A stretch of 64,000 bases of DNA from JALHOM01 sp964615775 (GTDB taxonomy: Bacteria > Patescibacteriota > Saccharimonadia > Saccharimonadales > 2-12-FULL-41-12): positions 1 to 64,000 of the forward strand of contig CAZTQB010000003.1 of NCBI GenBank assembly GCA_964615775.1. The letters are read 5' to 3'. Under the pieces are notes generated by a model. That model had not been told where the DNA came from, did no database searches, and saw nothing but the letters and a program-made list of their open reading frames with translations. Shown here piece after piece: positions 27,776 to 36,503 of this stretch. A program made the translations under genes and the position numbers. How positions within the stretch are numbered: position 1 is the first letter of the stretch; each line of letters starts with the position of its first letter.

Positions 27776-28216
27776 ATGCAAGAAATCAAAAAAAAATTAT
27801 TAAAAATGGTAGAATCGTTAAGCGATACGCGGGTTTTGACGATTTTGGCATTTGGTTTGGTGGCGGTGCTGGTGACTTGGAGTGGTATTAGGGTAGTACA
27901 GACTAATTATGAGCTAGAGAAGAAAATTGCTGTGGCCAAACAAAAAAACGATATCGCTATCTTAGAAAATCAGAATTTAGAGTTAAAAAATAAGTACTAT
28001 GAGTCGAATCAATACCTGGAGCTAGCGGCTCGCAGGCAATTTGGCAAAGCTGCTGCTGGCGAGAAACTTTACATAGTGCCAGATAGCGTGGCAATGGCAA
28101 AAACAAGCGATAATCCTGACCAAAAAAAGTCACCACAAGCTCAAAACGAAAAAACCAATAAATACACCTCAAACCTGCAGGCTTGGCAAGATTTTTTCTT
28201 GGGCAGTTCCGAATAA
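27776..28216 (+). CDS. FtsB/DivIC-like septum formation protein
   Basis: A single-pass protein: a short N-terminus, a transmembrane helix at about 22-42 (ILAFGLVAVLVTWSGIRVV), a coiled coil (YELEKKIAVAKQKNDIAILE) and an extracytoplasmic tail. It fits the FtsB/DivIC family of divisome linkers. The frame is open from an ATG at 27716, but the -10 TATAAC at 27708-27713 is only 2 nt before that codon, too close. I prefer the ATG at 27776 (146 aa). No Shine-Dalgarno is obvious, so the start is uncertain. Confidence 0.75.
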   Translation: MQEIKKKLLKMVESLSDTRVLTILAFGLVAVLVTWSGIRVVQTNYELEKKIAVAKQKNDIAILENQNLELKNKYYESNQYLELAARRQFGKAAAGEKLYIVPDSVAMAKTSDNPDQKKSPQAQNEKTNKYTSNLQAWQDFFLGSSE

Positions 28217-28307
28217 GCCATAGATTCACAGGTTACTTTAAGCCGACTTATCTACAATCTAGGGCAGTAAAGGCAGGACTAAAAGCCTTTAGCTAGAAAG
28301 GAGAAAT

Positions 28308-28856
28308 ATTATAAAAAATAAGAAAATGTTAGCAGCCGGTGTGCTTGGTACGGCTATAGTGGGTGCTGGCGTAGTAACTCTGTCGGCATCAGCTGCGACG
28401 ACTACTTCCGCCAGAGATGATTCATTGGCATCTAAAATTGCTTCAAAATTTAATCTTAATAAAGATGAGGTGAAGAAAGTTTTAGATGAAGATCATCAGG
28501 CTCGAGAGGCTACAAGACAGGCTGATATGGCTAAGAAACTAGAGGAGCGTCTGACTCAGGCAGTCAAAGATGGTAAATTAACCGATACCCAGAAGACTAA
28601 GATTCTAGATTATGTAAAGTCTCAGCAATCGTTTATGGAGAGTCTAAAAGATAAGACTGAAGATGAGCGAAAGACGGCTATGGATCAAAAACGCCAAGAG
28701 GTTCAGAAATGGGCTAAAGATAATGGTATTGATGAGAAATACGTAATGATGTTTGGCGGTGGTCATCATGGTGGCCATAAGGGCGGTGATAGAATGAAGG
28801 ACGATAGTCAAAAAGACTCATCGAGTAATTCATCTAGCTCGTCCACTACTAACTAA
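28308..28856 (+). CDS. Secreted helical His-rich protein
   Basis: A signal peptide (LAAGVLGTAIVGAGVVTLSA, cleavage near SASA-ATT) precedes a helical, charged region (KFNLNKDEVKKVLDEDHQAR; KLEERLTQAVKDGKL) resembling YckD/DUF2680-type secreted proteins. A His/Gly cluster GGGHHGGHKGG near the end could bind metal, and the tail is Ser/Asp-rich. The only ATG (28326) is 22 nt from a perfect AAAGGAG (28297-28303). In frame, ATT at 28308 and ATA at 28311 are correctly spaced and restore the basic n-region IKNKK, so a rare start codon is likely. The gene lies next to a two-component system. Confidence 0.7.
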   Translation: MIKNKKMLAAGVLGTAIVGAGVVTLSASAATTTSARDDSLASKIASKFNLNKDEVKKVLDEDHQAREATRQADMAKKLEERLTQAVKDGKLTDTQKTKILDYVKSQQSFMESLKDKTEDERKTAMDQKRQEVQKWAKDNGIDEKYVMMFGGGHHGGHKGGDRMKDDSQKDSSSNSSSSSTTN

Positions 28857-29078
28857 CATTTATAACTTCTTTAATGTAAGTTCCTAACGGCAACATACAC
28901 TGGCGGTTTTACCTCGGACTTTTCGGATAGTTTAAGTTTAGTTCAGGAAGTCTATAAAGCCGCCAAAACAGAACTGCTCTTTATATTCGAGCTGGTAATT
29001 AAAATGTAGATAATCAGGTCCCCTCCTAATTTGATATTTGATTATTGGTAAATTCGATAAGGTAAGGGCAGTTTTGTT

Positions 29079-30092
29079 TTAGATACGTGGTAATGTGATT
29101 TGTAGAGTTGTGCCTTGGTCTTTTTTGCTGGTTGCCCTGATGTTGCCAGATTGTGATTCGATTATTTGTTTGGCGATAGCTAAGCCGAGTCCGTAACCGC
29201 TTTGGCTGCCGTTGGTACGCGATTGGTCAGAGCGATAAAATCGGTCAAAAATATGTGGTAAATCTTTTGGATTAATGCCTGGTCCGTGGTCTTTTACGGT
29301 AAAATTAAACGACGAAAGTCCGCTTTTGAAAGCGATATCGATAGTACTTTTTGTTGGACTATATTTGATAGCATTGTCAATTAGTATAACTAAGCTTTGG
29401 GTTAAAGTTTCTGGTTCTGCCATTAATTTATAAGATTTTTTGAAGTTTTTATCGACCACAATTTTTAGCTTTTTAGCCTGTATTTTTGGTTTTAGCTGCT
29501 TGATACTATTTTCGATAATCTCTTTGGGGTCGATCTCTTGCTTGATAATCTCGGAGTTTTCATGACGAGCTAGCTGCAGTAATCCGGAAGTTAGGTTTTC
29601 TAATTTTATGACTTCTTCTAAGCATGAATTTAGCGTTTCGCGGGCATCTTGGACACTTAGATTTTTATCTCTTAGGGCAACTTCAACTTCGCTTTTCATG
29701 ACAGTTAAGGGAGTCTTGATTTCGTGGGAAGCATCGGAAGTAAAGCGTTCTTGTGCATCTAGTACTTCCTCGATTGGCCGCAGTGACTTGATGGCTAAAA
29801 CATAGCTTAAAAATCCGCCGGCGACTAAACTGATAAGGTTAAAAATTATTAGTCGGTCACGTAGATTTTCTTCGGCTTGCTGAAGTCGATTATCGCGAAT
29901 TTTTTCAAATTCATCGTAAAAAATATTTTGTTTAGGGAATTCTACTGAACGTTGACTCCGTAGCTCGCTAAACGAAATGTTATAAATAATTACACTAAAT
30001 ATTATGCTCATAAACATGATTATACTGAGGTAAGTTAGGGCTAATTTGAGCCTTGGGAATTGTAATTTTTTGAGGGGATTTACGTTGTTCAT
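29079..30092 (-). CDS. Sensor histidine kinase
   Basis: A 337-residue protein. Two transmembrane helices (about 18-38 and 82-100) flank a short 40-residue sensor loop. The HisKA H-box is FTSDASHEIKTPLTV (His123), followed by HATPase_c with N-box DNAIKYSP, G1 DHGPGI, F-box and G2 GYGLGLAIAKQI. It overlaps the response regulator by 4 bp. The signal is unknown. The neighbouring His-rich secreted protein hints at metal or envelope stress. Confidence 0.93.
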   Translation of the reverse strand: MNNVNPLKKLQFPRLKLALTYLSIIMFMSIIFSVIIYNISFSELRSQRSVEFPKQNIFYDEFEKIRDNRLQQAEENLRDRLIIFNLISLVAGGFLSYVLAIKSLRPIEEVLDAQERFTSDASHEIKTPLTVMKSEVEVALRDKNLSVQDARETLNSCLEEVIKLENLTSGLLQLARHENSEIIKQEIDPKEIIENSIKQLKPKIQAKKLKIVVDKNFKKSYKLMAEPETLTQSLVILIDNAIKYSPTKSTIDIAFKSGLSSFNFTVKDHGPGINPKDLPHIFDRFYRSDQSRTNGSQSGYGLGLAIAKQIIESQSGNIRATSKKDQGTTLQITLPRI

Positions 30093-30757
30093 GCTTGCAA
30101 TTTATAGCCAAAACCACGGACTGTTTGAATAAGCTGTTTTTTAAATGGCTTATCGACTTTGCCTCGTAAGTAACCGATATAAACTTCTACGTTGTTTGGC
30201 AAGATATCGGCCTCGAAATTCCAGACATGATCGATAATATTTTCTTTGGACAGGACTTGACCTTGGTTACGCATTAAGTACTCTAGGAGAGCGAACTCTT
30301 TGCTGGATAATTTAATCTCTTTTTTACCTCGAGTTACAGAAGCACTTTGAGTGTTGAGGGTTAAATCTTCAACTTCTAGTTCGTCGGTTTGAGCGGTTTT
30401 GGGTCGTCTAAGCAAAGCCCTAATTCGGGCTAGTAACTCTTCAAATGAAAATGGCTTGGGCATATAATCATCGGCTCCAGAATTAAGCCCTTTAACTCGG
30501 TCATTAATGCTGGTCTTGGCAGTTAACATAATTATGGGGGTATGAATTTTTTGCTCACGCAGCCGTCGGCAAACTTCTACTCCGTCAATCTCTGGTAGCA
30601 TGCGATCTAAGACAATAATGTCATAAGGCAGAGTCGATGCTGCTCCAAAGCCACTTTCGCCATCATATTCAATATCAACCGCAAAGCTCTCTTGGGTTAA
30701 GCCGCGAGCAATAGCTGCTGCAATTTTGTGGTCATCTTCAATGATTAGAACTCTCAT
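30089..30757 (-). CDS. OmpR/PhoB-family response regulator
   Basis: A 222-residue protein. The receiver domain has acidic pair E7/D8/D9, phospho-acceptor Asp51 (IVLDRMLP) and a Lys in MLTAKT. The C-terminal winged helix has KLSSKEFALLEYLM and TVRGFGYKL. It is the partner of the kinase overlapping by 4 bp downstream. TATAAT (30765-30770, minus) lies 7 nt before the ATG with no Shine-Dalgarno, indicating leaderless translation. Confidence 0.94.
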   Translation of the reverse strand: MRVLIIEDDHKIAAAIARGLTQESFAVDIEYDGESGFGAASTLPYDIIVLDRMLPEIDGVEVCRRLREQKIHTPIIMLTAKTSINDRVKGLNSGADDYMPKPFSFEELLARIRALLRRPKTAQTDELEVEDLTLNTQSASVTRGKKEIKLSSKEFALLEYLMRNQGQVLSKENIIDHVWNFEADILPNNVEVYIGYLRGKVDKPFKKQLIQTVRGFGYKLQA

Positions 30758-30841
30758 AGTTTTAATTATATAGAATCTGCTTAAAAGTAACTGAGATTTT
30801 AACGAGAGTAATTTTTTGGTCTATAATTAGTCCTGATAATT

Positions 30842-31621
30842 ATGTTGTATAGGCGTCGCAGGGTGGCGGTTGTGGTTTTTTTGCTACTTTGGGCAGTAGG
30901 TGGCTATGTTTATGAGTATTACTTGCAGAGGAATTTAGGTACCAGCAATGACGGTTCGCCGAGTACGGTTATCAAGCAAACAGAAGAGTCAATAAAAGAC
31001 ATCAAGACCGAGAAAGCTAGTGATGCATTGGGTGAGCTAGCCGTAAAAGGTCGCTCGTCTAAAACTGACTATAAACGGTCACAGTTTGGTGATAGTTGGG
31101 AAAAATTGGCTGGCTGTGATACGCGAAACTATGTACTTAAGCGGGATATGACTAATGTTGTTACTCGCAGCGAAAAAGACTGTACGGTTCTATCTGGAGT
31201 ACTAAATGACCCGTACACTGCTAAGCAGCTGCAATTTATGAGAGGTCCAGAAACTAGCGATGATGTGCAAATTGATCATGTGGTGGCTCTGAGTGATGCG
31301 TGGCAAAAAGGAGCTCAAAGTTTAAGCTTCGAAAGGCGAGTGCAGTTTGCAAACGATATGCTTAATTTGCTAGCAGTTGATGGTCAGGCCAATCAAGGCA
31401 AAAGTAGTTCTGATGCTGCTAGCTGGCTACCGCCCAATAAAAGTTATAGATGTATGTATGTGGCTAGGCAGGTTGCTGTTAAGAAAAAGTATGAGCTTTG
31501 GGTGACTGATGCTGAAAAAGCGGCAATTAAACGAGTTTTGAATGATTGTCCTGACCAACAATTGCCGTTAGTAATCGAAGTAAAAAATGTTCAAGAAGCT
31601 ACGACGCAGTCTCAAAACTAA
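30842..31621 (+). CDS. Secreted/anchored HNH nuclease (DUF1524/GmrSD-C type)
   Basis: A 259-residue protein. An N-terminal hydrophobic anchor (about 8-27) and a linker precede the DUF1524-type HNH domain: GCDTRNYVLKRDM, VQIDHVVALSDAWQKG (catalytic His146 after Asp145), FANDMLNLLAVDG and DAASWLPPN. This class includes extracellular DNases of Gram-positive bacteria. It overlaps the ComEC gene by 35 bp, suggesting translational coupling and a role in processing external DNA for uptake or nutrition. TATAAT at 30824-30829 lies upstream. Confidence 0.88.
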   Translation: MLYRRRRVAVVVFLLLWAVGGYVYEYYLQRNLGTSNDGSPSTVIKQTEESIKDIKTEKASDALGELAVKGRSSKTDYKRSQFGDSWEKLAGCDTRNYVLKRDMTNVVTRSEKDCTVLSGVLNDPYTAKQLQFMRGPETSDDVQIDHVVALSDAWQKGAQSLSFERRVQFANDMLNLLAVDGQANQGKSSSDAASWLPPNKSYRCMYVARQVAVKKKYELWVTDAEKAAIKRVLNDCPDQQLPLVIEVKNVQEATTQSQN

Positions 31622-33065
31622 GACCCATATCTACTATTTAATTTTTGGCTTTTTTGTATTTGTAATTTTTGGTGTTTTTTCGAGCATGAAGCTTGATTTT
31701 AGGTATTCGGTTGGGTGGTTAGTGCTAGCGATTTGTCTTGTTACGGTAAGCTTTTTTTGGCGGTATAAATTTATGATTATTATGACCTGTTTAGCCGGAT
31801 TTTTGATTGGATTTTACCAGGGTAATATAGCCCACCAAGATAAGAAAAATTTTGTTCAATATTATCAAAAAACAGTGTTAATTAGTGGAAGAATTACTGA
31901 TGATGTGGGCAGCGACAAAGAGGGTAAAAAGATAATCAAATTAGCGGCTATAGATATTAATAACAAGCAAGTGAAAGGCAATATTTATGCTAGCCTCAAT
32001 ACTCATCATGACTTAAAGCGTAGCGATTTTTTGGTAATAAAAGGCAAACTTGGATCTGGTTTTGGGAGTTATTATGGCAGTATTTATCGGGCAGAAATCA
32101 TTGACTACGTATCAACTAGTAGTAATGATACTGGACTCAAAATTCGTGATTGGTTTGCGGCTAAAAGTCAGGGTAATTTGTCCGAACCGGAGAGAAGTTT
32201 GGGCCTAGGTTACCTATTGGGAATGAAGACTAATTTACCAGAACTACTTGATAATCAGATAAGGATTTTAGGTTTGACCCATGTGGTTGTGGCAAGTGGC
32301 TACAATTTGACCATTTTGGTAATGTTTTCGCGGCGATTGCTCAAAAACTTGTCAAAGTACTTAGCTACGATTTCGTCGTTTGCGATGATATTTGGCTTTA
32401 TATTGATTAGCGGCTTTAGTGCTTCGATGACCAGGGCTGGTTTGGTAGCTGGTTTGTCGTTACTAGCTTGGTACTACGGACGGCGAGTTAATCCACTGAT
32501 GATCTTGGTTATGTCGGCTGGCATAACGCTACTAATCAACCCGAGTTATTTATGGGGTGATTTAGGCTGGTATTTGTCGTTTTTAGCCTTTTTTGGAATT
32601 TTGATACTGGCTCCACTGGTACATAGTTTCTTTTGGGGTGAAATGGCCAAAATATCTGCTCTAAGAGAGCTGATTATCTCGACTTTGGCAGCTCAAATTA
32701 TGACTTTACCGCTAATTTTGTATGTTTTTGGCTATACATCAGTCTATTCCTTACTAGCTAATTTGTTAATTTTGCCTTGCGTACCGTTTGCTATGTTATT
32801 AGTTTTTGTTGGTGGGATTCTAAGTACTATTTTGCCGTTTATGGCAGGACTTGCCCACCTGCCGGCAGAGATAATTTTGTTTTACTGCACAAAAGTAATC
32901 AATTTTTTGGCTGGTCTGCCGCATTCTGTAAATGAAATTAAGTTGTCATTTTTGCATATGATAATTGCATATATCTTTGCACTTATAACAGTAGTAATTT
33001 TTAAAAAAATAACCAAGTATAAATTTTATAAAACTACCAATCAGCCAGATATTTTTTACAACTAA
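31587..33065 (+). CDS. comEC: ComEC/Rec2 competence channel, lacking the metallo-beta-lactamase domain
   Basis: A 492-residue polytopic protein. N-terminal helices with an OB-like DUF4131 segment (VLISGRITDD) precede the Competence domain with the signature LTHVVVASGYNLTIL and GFSASMTRAG. Full-length ComEC proteins are about 700-800 residues with a C-terminal beta-lactamase-like nuclease domain; here the protein ends after the membrane domain. The function is import of single-stranded DNA across the membrane. The overlap with the upstream nuclease gene may compensate for the missing domain (inference). Confidence 0.9.
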   Translation: MFKKLRRSLKTKTHIYYLIFGFFVFVIFGVFSSMKLDFRYSVGWLVLAICLVTVSFFWRYKFMIIMTCLAGFLIGFYQGNIAHQDKKNFVQYYQKTVLISGRITDDVGSDKEGKKIIKLAAIDINNKQVKGNIYASLNTHHDLKRSDFLVIKGKLGSGFGSYYGSIYRAEIIDYVSTSSNDTGLKIRDWFAAKSQGNLSEPERSLGLGYLLGMKTNLPELLDNQIRILGLTHVVVASGYNLTILVMFSRRLLKNLSKYLATISSFAMIFGFILISGFSASMTRAGLVAGLSLLAWYYGRRVNPLMILVMSAGITLLINPSYLWGDLGWYLSFLAFFGILILAPLVHSFFWGEMAKISALRELIISTLAAQIMTLPLILYVFGYTSVYSLLANLLILPCVPFAMLLVFVGGILSTILPFMAGLAHLPAEIILFYCTKVINFLAGLPHSVNEIKLSFLHMIIAYIFALITVVIFKKITKYKFYKTTNQPDIFYN

Positions 33066-33105
33066 CCATTGATTAAATTACGGTTCTTATCAATAATATT
33101 GGCTA

Positions 33106-34809
33106 ATGAGACAAGGGGGACTGATTAGGCTCGTGGTGGGGTTAATCACTGTAGTGCTTTTACTGCTGTCACCTTCGGCTATGGCAATTGGTTCAAGTCC
33201 GGTTATTTCACATCTTAATACCGGTACGACTCAGCTTGCAAAAAGTGAATTTGTGGCAATCTATAATAATTCTAGTCAAGCAGTAGATGTAACCGATTGG
33301 TGCGTGCAGTATTCGTCGGCTAGTGATGTAACTAAAACAAACCTAGCCTGCTTAGAAGCTCCTGATGTGAACACCCGGTTAATTTTGCATGAATTTTCTT
33401 ATGCTAGATTTGCTAGTCAAGAATTTACTACAGCGGTAAACGGCTTTTCACCAGATAAAGTTTTTGCGGCTGGTATGAGCAGCACAGCTGGGCATATTCG
33501 GCTGCTTGATGCTAGTAAAAAAGAGGTAGATAGAGTTGGTTGGGGCGTTACAGCGGTGAATCCAGAAGCTGTGGTTAGTGATCCGCATGTAAGTGGGCAA
33601 ATGCTTGTTAGAAAACCAATTGCCTCTAGTCAATTTTTGCAAGATCTAGAAAATAATCAGCAAGATTTTGCGTCTAAAGTTGTTGGTGAAATTCCAGCTT
33701 CAGGTATTTATGAAGAAGTTCAGGAGATTGATGTTTGTAGTAACTTGACGGGTGTTCAGCTGGCTTTGCCGGTCGGTTATGAGCTAATAGGTGGTGACTG
33801 CGTAAAAGACATTTGTCTAAATATCGATGGGCTACAAATCGTTCTGCCAGATGGCTATGAGGAATCTGTTAATCAAACTTGCCAAAAGATTGTTCCAAAA
33901 GAAACTTCTAGGTTAGTTATTACTGAGCTTTTGCCAAATGTAAGCGGTATAGATACAGGGCTTGAGTATGTGGAGATCTACAACCCTAATAATTATCAAG
34001 TTAATATTGCTGGATATAGGCTTGATTTGGACTCATCTTCGCCAAAGAGCTATGTTTTTAAGCCGCAGTTTTTGGAGCCATTTAGCTATAATATTTTTGC
34101 TGATATTTTGACAGGTATAACTCTACCCAACTCGTCGGCTAGTTTAAGACTGTGGAATCCTAATGGTGAGGTAGTTAGTGAAACGGATGTTTATAACTCG
34201 CCAAAAGATGACCAGGCCTGGGCTTTATTTAATGATATGTGGCAGTTTAGTGATCAACCTACGCCAGGTACTGCCAATCTGTCTAGTTTGTTAAGAACCG
34301 AATCTTCGTTAGATGATAATTCACTGGCGTCGGCTAGTTTGGTGCCATGTGCAGCTAACCAATACCGTAACCCAGAGACTAACAGGTGTAAATTACTGAT
34401 AACTGGTGATGAAGAGCTAAAGCCGTGTGCAGACGATGAAGTACGTAGTCCAGAAACTAATCGTTGCCGTAAAACCACTACCGTTAGTGGATTAATCCCA
34501 TGTAAGGAAGGTCAAGAACGCAATCCGGAGACTAGTCGCTGTCGCAGTATTGTCTCGACAGCATCGGCCGAGCTTAAGCCTTGTGGTGAGGGCGAGGAGC
34601 GTAATCCAGAAACCAATCGTTGCCGTAAAGTAACTACTACTTTGGGAGCCAGTACCGTTAGGCCAGAAGTTAAAGATGTCGTGGCTAATAAAAAACCTAG
34701 TAACAAATTACTGCTGTCTGGTCTAGTGATTTTGGTGGCTGGCTACGGTATTTATGAGTGGCGACATGAGATTTTGAAATTTATCCGCACCAAACGCTTA
34801 ACACGTTAA
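33106..34809 (+). CDS. Surface protein with lamin-tail domains and four PC...RNPETNRCR repeats
   Basis: A 567-residue protein. A signal peptide (about 1-28) precedes a lamin-tail (LTD) domain at about 30-160 (FVAIYNNSSQAVDVTDWCVQ) and a second at about 270-385 (LEYVEIYNPNNYQVNIAGYRL). Between them lie two short Cys-containing segments (VQLALPVGYELIGGDC; LQIVLPDGYEES). Residues about 414-510 hold four tandem Cys-pair repeats of about 30 residues (PC-EGQERNPETSRCR). A C-terminal helix (about 530-550) and basic tail anchor it. LTD domains often accompany secreted nucleases and competence proteins, and here it follows comEC by 40 bp. A DNA-binding or adhesive surface role is inferred. Confidence 0.8.
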   Translation: MRQGGLIRLVVGLITVVLLLLSPSAMAIGSSPVISHLNTGTTQLAKSEFVAIYNNSSQAVDVTDWCVQYSSASDVTKTNLACLEAPDVNTRLILHEFSYARFASQEFTTAVNGFSPDKVFAAGMSSTAGHIRLLDASKKEVDRVGWGVTAVNPEAVVSDPHVSGQMLVRKPIASSQFLQDLENNQQDFASKVVGEIPASGIYEEVQEIDVCSNLTGVQLALPVGYELIGGDCVKDICLNIDGLQIVLPDGYEESVNQTCQKIVPKETSRLVITELLPNVSGIDTGLEYVEIYNPNNYQVNIAGYRLDLDSSSPKSYVFKPQFLEPFSYNIFADILTGITLPNSSASLRLWNPNGEVVSETDVYNSPKDDQAWALFNDMWQFSDQPTPGTANLSSLLRTESSLDDNSLASASLVPCAANQYRNPETNRCKLLITGDEELKPCADDEVRSPETNRCRKTTTVSGLIPCKEGQERNPETSRCRSIVSTASAELKPCGEGEERNPETNRCRKVTTTLGASTVRPEVKDVVANKKPSNKLLLSGLVILVAGYGIYEWRHEILKFIRTKRLTR

Positions 34810-34813
34810 GTAT

Positions 34814-36055
34814 TTATTTAAGTAATAAATCAAAATATTCAGTGCTACCAAATGGTATTTTTTGCTTGACATGTCGTACACCTTCTAGGCTGCTTGCAGA
34901 GTGGATTTTGAATAAGCCAAAATCTTTGTTGATTTGATCGATAGCCGTAGTTAATTGGTTTTTACGATTTTGTGGATCGAAGATATCGGTTTGAGTGCGA
35001 GTGGTAGTAGATAGCAAATAGCAAGTTATGCCAATAGTGTGTAGGTCTAGGTGTAGGGGGCGTTGATTGAATTGCCACAAGGCTCTATTGTAGATGTCAC
35101 GGTCGGAGTAAAAGCTGTATTTGTAGGCTTGCTTGTATTTCCAGAAGTTGCCATTTTTCATGACTGCCCAAGTAGTGATGCCGCGGGCATCCAGGCCACG
35201 TGAGCGTAACTTTTTACCAACAGTTTCACAAAGATAATGAAAGCGAGGTAGAACAACATTAGGGTCATTGGTTTTAATGTCTAACACAAATTGCCGGCCG
35301 ACTTGCCTTTTATGTGTGGGGTTACCATCTACTTCGTAGCCATGTAGTCGATTGTACCAATCTTCGCCTAAAACACTATGGAAAACCTGGCAGCGTAGCC
35401 TGTCTAGTGAAGTTTCAAAAAACTGCACTGGCGTAAATATGCCAACTGCCTGCAACCGAGCTTGCCAGCGTTTAGCGATACCCGTTAGATCGGTAAGCTT
35501 GATCTGTTGGTAATAATCCAGCAGGTTGGTATGGTCAAGGATATCTAGCCCATCAGGCTTGTGCCAGCCTGCAGCCTGCTTGGCCAAGAATTGGTTGGTG
35601 CCAATACCGACATTAATACTCATGTGATTGCCAATTTCGCTTCGGACTCGTCGTTTTATCTCGTAGCCAATATCTGACAACGATCTATCTAAATTTATTA
35701 TAGTATCAAATTTCATCACCCCTTCATCGATTGATTTCATAGCTACGTTGGGAGTGTAGCTTTGCATAATTTTTAGAATTTTGCGATAAACGTGATGATA
35801 CTTAGCGGGGTCAGTTTCTAGCAGGACAAAATTGGGGCAAAGTTTGAGTGCTTCATTCATTCGCATTCCTACCTTGATACCTAGAGCCTTAGCCTCATAA
35901 GAGCAAGCTATAATGCAAGCGTAGTTATGGATACGGTTGGTAACGCCCATTGGTCGACCTCTTAGGCTAGGGTGTGCTTGTTGTTCGGTGGTGGCAAAAG
36001 CACTATTTAGATCGACGAACATGGTTAAGGGTGGAGCAGGGTTAATTAAATGCAT
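34814..36055 (-). CDS. Y-family (DinB/UmuC-like) DNA polymerase
   Basis: A 413-residue translesion polymerase. Palm motifs: MFVDLNSAFATTEQQ with Asp15, and KSIDEGVMKF with Asp110/Glu111 (usual form SIDEAY). A helix-hairpin-helix thumb (TDLTGIAKRWQARLQAVGI) and little-finger domain follow. No C-terminal clamp-binding motif is obvious. It overlaps the 91-aa gene by 14 bp, and both are downstream of a palindrome that may be an SOS-like operator. Confidence 0.87.
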   Translation of the reverse strand: MHLINPAPPLTMFVDLNSAFATTEQQAHPSLRGRPMGVTNRIHNYACIIACSYEAKALGIKVGMRMNEALKLCPNFVLLETDPAKYHHVYRKILKIMQSYTPNVAMKSIDEGVMKFDTIINLDRSLSDIGYEIKRRVRSEIGNHMSINVGIGTNQFLAKQAAGWHKPDGLDILDHTNLLDYYQQIKLTDLTGIAKRWQARLQAVGIFTPVQFFETSLDRLRCQVFHSVLGEDWYNRLHGYEVDGNPTHKRQVGRQFVLDIKTNDPNVVLPRFHYLCETVGKKLRSRGLDARGITTWAVMKNGNFWKYKQAYKYSFYSDRDIYNRALWQFNQRPLHLDLHTIGITCYLLSTTTRTQTDIFDPQNRKNQLTTAIDQINKDFGLFKIHSASSLEGVRHVKQKIPFGSTEYFDLLLK

Positions 36056-36317
36056 AGCAGCCTATCTCTCGCAGTATCCAAGTTAGAGCTGCAGCGTCAA
36101 ACTCTAGCCGATAGTCGTTTACGCCATCACTCATATCAAAAACATGAATCATGCGGTTACCTTGCATGGTAGGGTGTCGCATGCCCAGTTCACAAAAAGT
36201 AATTTCGCGGTTTTTGTACTTCATTTTGAGTGGCTGGGCAATTTGGCTAGTATCGCGGTCTTTGTAGTAGCCGACCAATACTTCTACTCGCTCATTTAGT
36301 TGATTTTTGGGGTTCAT
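36042..36317 (-). CDS. Small protein co-transcribed with the Y-family polymerase
   Basis: A 91-residue soluble protein with beta-strand pattern (VEVLVGYYKD, MIHVFDMSDGVNDYRLEF) and a final ILREIGCYAF helix. It has Shine-Dalgarno AAAAGAGGT before the ATG. It overlaps the polymerase start by 14 bp, so the two are coupled. This suggests a role in lesion bypass, perhaps as a polymerase partner. The family is not recognised. Confidence 0.75.
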   Translation of the reverse strand: MNPKNQLNERVEVLVGYYKDRDTSQIAQPLKMKYKNREITFCELGMRHPTMQGNRMIHVFDMSDGVNDYRLEFDAAALTWILREIGCYAFN

Positions 36318-36338
36318 AAAATACCTCTTTTAGGTTAA

Positions 36339-36351
36339 AAGTTAATAACTT
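36339..36351. promoter_or_regulatory. 13-bp palindrome upstream of the polymerase operon
   Basis: AAGTTAATAACTT (perfect arms AAGTTA/TAACTT around one base), 22 bp before the 36317 start and overlapping a possible -10 (TATTAA, minus strand). It is a candidate repressor site for a LexA-like protein. Confidence 0.4.
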
Positions 36352-36503
36352 CTCTCTTTTAAAGCTAAGAGTAAGCTGTAGTTTATGAACAATCACAAGG
36401 GACCGGAGTGTTGCGTTGTAGAATTTAGATTTAGTAGTCTTTTGGCGATGGAAAAATTGATTCTAACTCATGCCAAATAGCTAGCCTGTATTATACTAAA
36501 ATT

